IMG/VR virus record: IMGVR_UViG_3300042924_002453
Span: 1 to 24,075 of that record
Strand: one strand, 5' to 3'
Source: a virus
Length of the DNA stretch: 24,075 bases
The notes under the pieces are model-generated. The model saw only the letters and a program-made list of their open reading frames with translations. It was not told where the DNA came from and searched no databases. The position numbers and the translations under genes were made by a program. Positions 20,007-24,075 of the stretch are shown here, one piece after another (within the stretch, counting starts at the first letter, position 1; every line of letters begins with the position of its first letter).

Positions 20007-20158
20007 GAGTACATGAACTGATAGCACTGTTGAAAACAGTAGACCCTGAATCCGAGGTGTTTGTGTGGGTAGACGGCGAACGACACCCCGTGACAGAGAT
20101 TGACCCGATGGACTGGTATGTGGACATCAACGCCGATACGAAAGAGAGGATGAAATGA
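20003..20158 (+). CDS. Small acidic hypothetical protein (51 aa)
   Basis: Read by hand from ATG at 20003 to TGA at 20156. The product begins MRVHELIALLKTVDPESEVF, continues VWVDGERHPVTEIDPMDWYV and ends DINADTKERMK. A helix then a strand-turn-strand with acidic residues resembles a small alpha/beta protein that I recall in several phages. It overlaps both neighbours by ATGA, with the module AAGGAGAAACGAA as its ribosome site. No function is known. Confidence 0.75.
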   Translation: MRVHELIALLKTVDPESEVFVWVDGERHPVTEIDPMDWYVDINADTKERMK

Positions 20159-20373
20159 AAACAGCATCGATTGGATTCATGCGTGAAGACGGCGACCTCA
20201 CACTGGTCGCCACATTGAACAACCTTGATGGGCACATGACAGACAGTGCCTTCAAGATTCTTTTGGATGGGGTGAAAGCCTACATCGAGCTGATGTCAAA
20301 ACGAAATGATGTGGTTGTACTCGAGCGTGAGGATGCGCCCGACTATGTGGAACTCAACTTAGACAACGAGTAA
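20155..20373 (+). CDS. Hypothetical acidic protein (72 aa)
   Basis: Begins MKTASIGFMREDGDLTLVAT and ends DAPDYVELNLDNE. It has an N-terminal strand region, a helix (DSAFKILLDGVKAYIELMSK) and an acidic tail. GAAAGAGAGGATGAA supplies only a weak ribosome site (GAGAGG), and the ATGA overlap suggests coupling. It lacks the KGET-type tail seen in its neighbours. Function not recognised. Confidence 0.68.
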   Translation: MKTASIGFMREDGDLTLVATLNNLDGHMTDSAFKILLDGVKAYIELMSKRNDVVVLEREDAPDYVELNLDNE

Positions 20374-20387
20374 GAAGGAGAAACAAC

Positions 20388-20588
20388 ATGAGATTAGATA
20401 CTGTGATGCAAGAGACGCTTGAGTACATCAATGGCGAATTAGTAGGTGTTGTGAAACGCTTGCACTATGTCGCTAACAACATTGACGATATACGAGAACG
20501 CGATGACTGTTGTCAACAAGTCGAAGAGTCCATCAACAAACTGCGGGACTTGATTAGAGAAACTGACCTCAAAGGAGAAAGCAAATGA
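20388..20588 (+). CDS. Helical hypothetical protein (66 aa)
   Basis: Begins MRLDTVMQETLEYINGELVG, with LHYVANNIDDIRERDDCCQQ and INKLRDLIRETDLKGESK. Regular hydrophobic spacing suggests a coiled coil or helical hairpin; a CC pair lies at the turn. AAGGAGAAACAAC is the ribosome module at 13 nt. Its C-terminus KGESK comes from the next module. It could form dimers. Function unknown. Confidence 0.7.
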   Translation: MRLDTVMQETLEYINGELVGVVKRLHYVANNIDDIRERDDCCQQVEESINKLRDLIRETDLKGESK

Positions 20589-20782
20589 AAGATACAAAGA
20601 TGAGCGTAGCGTTGCTTGACAACATAACTAAGTCTGTCGTGGTGAACATCGGCAAGACAGGCGCATACATCGAGGTATGGATAGACGGTAAGGACATATC
20701 AATCTGCCTCATCAACGATGCGGGCGACATCGTGCGCTCAATAGATGAGCCACTCACAACATTAAAAGGAGAAACAGAATGA
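20585..20782 (+). CDS. Hypothetical protein (65 aa)
   Basis: Begins MKDTKMSVALLDNITKSVVV, with NIGKTGAYIEVWIDGKDISI and CLINDAGDIVRSIDEPLTT. The alternation of strands and turns suggests a small beta barrel or sandwich. The tail KGETE is encoded by the next module. ATGA overlaps at both ends. No family recognised. Confidence 0.68.
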   Translation: MKDTKMSVALLDNITKSVVVNIGKTGAYIEVWIDGKDISICLINDAGDIVRSIDEPLTTLKGETE

Positions 20783-21027
20783 ACGAAACAAAGACACAGC
20801 ACATCGGAAACATTCATTTCGGGATAGACGGCAACGACGAATATGTGCTGTTGGAATTTGCCGAGGACACGACTTCAGACGCTGCTAAAGAGTGGTTGTT
20901 GCATCAAGTCTATCGAGACACCACGCAAGAAGCAGGCGGGTACTTCTGCAAACGAGTGACCATCATGCCCAACCCCTACCACGCCAACAAGTTTGTTGGT
21001 GTGATTCACCACGAATACGATGTTTAA
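20779..21027 (+). CDS. Hypothetical protein (82 aa)
   Basis: Begins MNETKTQHIGNIHFGIDGND and ends NKFVGVIHHEYDV. The segment EYVLLEFAEDTTSDAAKEWL suggests a strand followed by a helix. Polar residues dominate; there is a single Cys (FCKR). Ribosome module AAGGAGAAACAGA at 13 nt. It is followed by a short gap and the next module. No function recognised. Confidence 0.68.
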   Translation: MNETKTQHIGNIHFGIDGNDEYVLLEFAEDTTSDAAKEWLLHQVYRDTTQEAGGYFCKRVTIMPNPYHANKFVGVIHHEYDV

Positions 21028-21042
21028 CCAAGGAGAAAGCAA

Positions 21043-21276
21043 ATGAACGAACCAGTACAACACTTCTACGCCTCAAGCGTAGCGCAATGGGCAACGACTA
21101 CACCTGAGCGAGACCTGCGCCAGCTACTCAAGCTGATGGACAAGGATAGGTTCTCATACAACCTGTACCTAGTACCAGTGGCGCACGATGCACAGTACGA
21201 CATCAAGATGTACCAACCCCAAGTCGAGGGCACTCAATGGCTTGGATTCTTTACGGTAAAAAGAGGGAGAAACTAA
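21043..21276 (+). CDS. Hypothetical protein (77 aa)
   Basis: Begins MNEPVQHFYASSVAQWATTT and ends EGTQWLGFFTVKRGRN. It has a helical start (PERDLRQLLKLMDKDRFSYN) then aromatic strands (LYLVPVAHDAQYDIKMYQPQ). Ribosome module AAGGAGAAAGCAA at 13 nt, identical to that of the 19182 and 20585 genes. The stop TAA directly abuts the next ATG. Function unknown. Confidence 0.68.
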   Translation: MNEPVQHFYASSVAQWATTTPERDLRQLLKLMDKDRFSYNLYLVPVAHDAQYDIKMYQPQVEGTQWLGFFTVKRGRN

Positions 21277-21522
21277 ATGAAACACCAATGGAAAACAGGT
21301 CGTGCATACGACGAGCACGGACAACGCATGGTTGCGCTGATAGACACAGGCGACTGCTGCATCAGGTTCAGCGACTTGTCACGCAACATAGATGGGGCTG
21401 TGCCGCTGGGCAACTACCTGCAAAACCACAGGCTTGACGCCTACACACTGGAGGCTTTGGTCATGGCGAACTATGACTTCGGCAACTATTCACCGAGCAA
21501 CATAACACTTAACTGGGAGTAA
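21277..21522 (+). CDS. Hypothetical protein (81 aa)
   Basis: Begins MKHQWKTGRAYDEHGQRMVA, with LIDTGDCCIRFSDLSRNIDG and ALVMANYDFGNYSPSNITLN. It starts as a beta-type fold with a CC pair and has an aromatic end. The module is a degenerate AGGGAGAAACTAA. A small domain of unknown function, lying near the end of the small-ORF array. Confidence 0.68.
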   Translation: MKHQWKTGRAYDEHGQRMVALIDTGDCCIRFSDLSRNIDGAVPLGNYLQNHRLDAYTLEALVMANYDFGNYSPSNITLNWE

Positions 21523-21526
21523 TGAC

Positions 21527-21790
21527 ATGAGTGACTTTGACATCAATGAATTTTTAACACACATGCAGGCATCAGGCTTGCGAACCATTGTGATAACAGA
21601 CGATGAGGGTGTACCCATGACAGACGCACAGATACACGAGGCCGCAGGCTATCTCGAAACTAAAGAGGGTGGGTTTGCCAACGCCATCGCAATGGCTTAC
21701 TACCGAGCAGACAGCGGCAACAAACGCAGGCTGTTAGATGCGTTCGGGGATTTGTTTGAGAGTGCCTACGCTAAGTGGCACAAGGAGTAA
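21527..21790 (+). CDS. Hypothetical helical protein (87 aa)
   Basis: Begins MSDFDINEFLTHMQASGLRT and ends FGDLFESAYAKWHKE. It contains IVITDDEGVPMTDAQIHEAA, GYLETKEGGFANAIAMAYYR and ADSGNKRRLLDAFGDLFESA, mostly helical. GGGAG 7 nt before the ATG is the ribosome site; this gene has a different start context from the module genes. It is the last of the array and is followed by repeat copy 5. No family recognised. Confidence 0.7.
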   Translation: MSDFDINEFLTHMQASGLRTIVITDDEGVPMTDAQIHEAAGYLETKEGGFANAIAMAYYRADSGNKRRLLDAFGDLFESAYAKWHKE

Positions 21791-21795
21791 TGAAC

Positions 21796-21811
21796 GGGGA
21801 CAAATGTCCCC
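21796..21811 (+). repeat. Hairpin repeat, copy 5
   Basis: GGGGACAAATGTCCCC, beginning 5 nt after the stop of the last small gene. As with copy 4 it opens a leader with an 8-bp stem and CATTCGTAACTGA. Confidence 0.85.
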
Positions 21812-21822
21812 ATCAAGGGTTA

Positions 21823-21844
21823 GCAGTGTGCCCACTCACACTGC
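21823..21844 (+). promoter_or_regulatory. Leader stem before the 21869 gene
   Basis: GCAGTGTG (21823-21830) and CACACTGC (21837-21844) form an 8-bp stem with loop CCCACT, directly followed by CATTCGTAACTGA (21844-21856) and AGGAG. It matches the architecture of the 19182 leader with a different stem sequence. Confidence 0.7.
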
Positions 21845-21868
21845 ATTCGTAACTGAGGAGTATTAAAA

Positions 21869-23206
21869 ATGAAAACAAATTTCAATGAGTTAGTTAGTGA
21901 ACTTGCAACCATCTTGCGTGGTGGTGTTACATACAGACGCTTCGGCACGGCGGGCTGGTACACCGAGTTTCAAGGGTGCTCTGCCCGTGACTGGCACCAC
22001 CGAGAGCAGCTGAAGTACCCACTGCATCCCGCTATCGTCAAGGCGCTGGAGTCAGACCATCGACCAACAGACTGGCACTTGCTCACGCTTGAGTGGCCTC
22101 ATGTATCCGAGACGGACAGCACACGCCTTGCATACACACGGGACGACCGAGCAGGCGAGGCAAACCGACAGGTCATCACGACTGTGGGCAAGTACTTGAC
22201 GCGGCACTTCACTACCATGCCAGACCACGAGGTGCGTAACTTAGTTGCGCTCTATGCCGCTGGTGAGTCGTGTAAGTTTGTGCATACGATGGCCGAGATG
22301 TTGTATCACTTGCATCGTGGCCCGACATCGTGCATGGTGAGTAGGCGTGAGATACGCTGTGATGACGGCGAGCTTCGCCATCCCTATCAGGCATATGACC
22401 CCAAGTATGGCTGGCACATGGCTGTGCGTACCGAGAACGATGACACCGTGGGTCGTGCGCTGTGTGTCGGCAAGTACTTCGTGCGGTCATACAAGAAGAC
22501 AAGCGGTCACTCATACTCTGACGAGCGTCTTGAGGCGTGGCTGGTAGCGCAGGGGTACACGCACTTGCACCAGTACCCACAAGGCACTGAGCTTGCGTAC
22601 TACGGGACATCGGACGAGTTCCTTGCACCGTTCATTGACGGCGATGAGAAGCGTGTAGCAATGTGTGGTGACAAGCTAGAGCTAGATGAGGACGGGGACT
22701 ATGTGTGTAACAACACCGATGGCACGCCCGAGGGTGGCCAGCGTGAGTCCTGTTCTGACTGTGGCGACAGCTTCGATGATGGTGATGGGTACTGGGTCGG
22801 CATATACGAGGACTCGCAGGTATGCTCAAACTGCTGTGACAACAACTACACCTATGCATACAGCAGACGGGGCCATCAGTACTACATACACAGCGACAAC
22901 ACCATCGAAGTGGGCGGTGACTACTACGATGTGGACTACCTGTCGGACAATGAGATTGTCGAGCTTGCCGACGGTGATTACGCTTCGATGGGGGACTGCG
23001 TGCTTATCAACGAGGACTGGTATCTGTCCGATGACGATGAGGTGTGCTTTGCAGAGGATGTCGAGGAGTATTGCCTCAAGGATGACTGCTGGCAGTGTGA
23101 GGGGTCAAACAACTGGTACACAAACGAGACAGCCGCATTGATGGATGCTGATGGCAACCGCTATCACGCAGACCATGCACCTGAACAAGAAACAATCAAG
23201 GAGTAA
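21869..23206 (+). CDS. Cys/Asp-rich hypothetical protein with zinc-ribbon-like motif
   Basis: A 445-residue protein. The N-terminal half (about 1-255) is mixed and aromatic, with the blocks VHTMAEMLYHLHRGPTSCMV, LRHPYQAYDPKYGWHMAVRT and YSDERLEAWLVAQGYTHLHQ. The C-terminal half is very acidic. It has CSDCG (Cys295, Cys298) and CSNCC (Cys319, Cys322), which fits a zinc ribbon, and a further cluster (Cys402, Cys407, Cys410). Short Asp/Tyr repeats follow (DYYDVDYLSD, DWYLSDDDEVC). I recall hypotheticals of this type in other phages but no function. ATG follows AGGAG by 8 nt. It may bind metal or mimic nucleic acid through its acidic tail; this is inference. Confidence 0.72.
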   Translation: MKTNFNELVSELATILRGGVTYRRFGTAGWYTEFQGCSARDWHHREQLKYPLHPAIVKALESDHRPTDWHLLTLEWPHVSETDSTRLAYTRDDRAGEANRQVITTVGKYLTRHFTTMPDHEVRNLVALYAAGESCKFVHTMAEMLYHLHRGPTSCMVSRREIRCDDGELRHPYQAYDPKYGWHMAVRTENDDTVGRALCVGKYFVRSYKKTSGHSYSDERLEAWLVAQGYTHLHQYPQGTELAYYGTSDEFLAPFIDGDEKRVAMCGDKLELDEDGDYVCNNTDGTPEGGQRESCSDCGDSFDDGDGYWVGIYEDSQVCSNCCDNNYTYAYSRRGHQYYIHSDNTIEVGGDYYDVDYLSDNEIVELADGDYASMGDCVLINEDWYLSDDDEVCFAEDVEEYCLKDDCWQCEGSNNWYTNETAALMDADGNRYHADHAPEQETIKE

Positions 23207-23208
23207 TC

Positions 23209-24075
23209 ATGAATAAGAAATCAATCCTGTACAAGACGCTCAGTCGTGCGCTGTCCGTCAAGCGCCCGCACCTTGGCAAGGGCGTGGCTATGTTTACTGA
23301 TTGGCTCGAAGCGCATGTGCCGACACACCTGCAAGACCACATCACCTATGACGCTGTGGGTAACCTGCATGTGGATGCGCGTGTCGATACTGCCAACCGC
23401 ACTTTGTTCGTAGCCCATGTGGATACTGTGCATCGTGATGAGGGTGCTAACAAGATACGCAAGACTGCGGGCAAGTGGTATGCAGACGGTGCGGCACTCG
23501 GTGCCGATGATGGGGCGGGCGTGGCCATACTCATGCACATGCTGTGCGCTGGTGTACCCGCATACTATGTGTTCACACAAGGCGAGGAGTGTGGTGGCAT
23601 CGGTGCTAAGCACATGTCAAAAGATGAGGCGTTGCTGTCCCAGTTCGACCGTGCCATCGCGTTCGACCGCAGGGGTATTGACAGTGTCATCACGCACCAA
23701 GGGTATGGGCGTTGCTGTTCGGATGAGTTCGCGCAAGCACTGGCTGACGAGCTGTCCTCTGGCAATGTGCTCATGTACTTGGGTGACGACACAGGTGTAT
23801 ACACCGACACTGCCGAGTTCGTTGATGTCATACCTGAGTGCACCAACATCAGCGTGGGGTACATGCACGAGCACAGTGACCGTGAGGAACTAAACATTCA
23901 CCACTTCGTAGCCTTGGCCGATGCCGTGCTTACCCTGCCTTGGGACAGCTTGCCCACGACCCGCGACCCTGCGGTGTTGGACAGCAAGTGGGACTGGCCT
24001 GAGTACGACACACCATCGGGTGCATGGACTAAGAACTGGTGGAAAGACTATGGCAAAGAAGCGCCAGCGGTTGAC
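23209..24075 (+). CDS. Metallopeptidase-like protein (M20/M28/M42 type), cut by the right edge
   Basis: The open frame of at least 289 codons has no stop before the window ends. Motifs typical of co-catalytic zinc peptidases are present in order: FVAHVDTV (His70, Asp72), GADDGAGVAI (Asp100/Asp101), GEECGGIG (Glu126/Glu127), AFDRRG (Asp153) and NISVGYMHEHS (His220 or His222). These fit the metal-ligand and general-base positions of M20, M28 and M42 aminopeptidases or deacetylases. ATG lies 5 nt after AAGGAG, 2 nt after the stop of the previous gene. The N-terminal 60 residues look intact. The Trp-rich end (SGAWTKNWWKDYG) is unlike the core. The substrate is not predictable. Confidence 0.75.
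   Translation, partial: MNKKSILYKTLSRALSVKRPHLGKGVAMFTDWLEAHVPTHLQDHITYDAVGNLHVDARVDTANRTLFVAHVDTVHRDEGANKIRKTAGKWYADGAALGADDGAGVAILMHMLCAGVPAYYVFTQGEECGGIGAKHMSKDEALLSQFDRAIAFDRRGIDSVITHQGYGRCCSDEFAQALADELSSGNVLMYLGDDTGVYTDTAEFVDVIPECTNISVGYMHEHSDREELNIHHFVALADAVLTLPWDSLPTTRDPAVLDSKWDWPEYDTPSGAWTKNWWKDYGKEAPAVD

Noticed and set aside
20892-21107. Plus-strand frame between the 20779 and 21043 genes
   Set aside because: It overlaps both genes in another frame and lacks the ribosome module.
16956-21811. CRISPR array formed by the hairpin repeats
   Set aside because: The intervals range from about 450 to 2700 nt and contain genes; there are no uniform spacers.
22212-23613. Minus-strand frames opposite the Cys/Asp-rich and peptidase genes
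   Set aside because: Compositionally odd (His/Ser/Arg-rich) and antisense to frames with recognisable motifs and ribosome sites.

Overview
The window is a stretch of a double-stranded DNA tailed bacteriophage genome (Caudoviricetes). A complete virion head and packaging set can be recognised: small and large terminase, portal, scaffold, HK97-fold major capsid protein, capsid-associated protein, adaptor-like and fibre-like proteins. Genes are packed with 1 to 17 nt overlaps, there is no rRNA or tRNA, and many proteins are short and unlike cellular families. The strong Shine-Dalgarno sites (AAGGAG) and sigma70-like promoter words suggest a Gram-negative host. Several virion proteins resemble ones I recall from uncultured aquatic phages; that is memory, not a search. 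No integrase, repressor or polymerase is visible, so lifestyle cannot be decided here.

Left arm (1-16432, all minus strand, transcribed right to left): terS, terL, a small ORF, portal, a small ORF, a GroES-like co-chaperonin, scaffold, a conserved virion-associated protein, a capsid-associated protein, the major capsid protein and a strong intrinsic terminator (7771-7800). Below the terminator lie beta-rich structural proteins, a series of small very basic proteins, a putative holin, adaptor-like proteins, a duplicated structural gene pair, a fibre-like repeat protein and the start of one more gene cut by the left edge. This is the late module.

Divergent control region (16433-16990, about 560 nt, no gene): overlapping back-to-back sigma70-like promoters at 16448-16496, a possible short RNA ending at a plus-strand terminator (16543-16575), a perfect 18-bp AT palindrome, a G-rich stretch, an 8-bp inverted repeat and the leader of the first rightward gene.

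Right arm (16991-24075, all plus strand, probably early or middle genes): about 16 mostly unrecognised genes in four blocks. Block boundaries are marked by five same-orientation copies of a hairpin word, GGGGACAAATGTCCCC. The two best preserved leaders (before 19182 and 21869) continue with an 8-bp stem of different sequence and then the same 13-nt word before the Shine-Dalgarno. The third block is a run of ten small ORFs, most introduced by a near-identical 17-nt ribosome-site/start/stop module. The last block holds a Cys/Asp-rich protein and a metallopeptidase-like protein cut by the right edge.

The repeated hairpin-leader system and the modular small-ORF array are the parts most likely to be undescribed.
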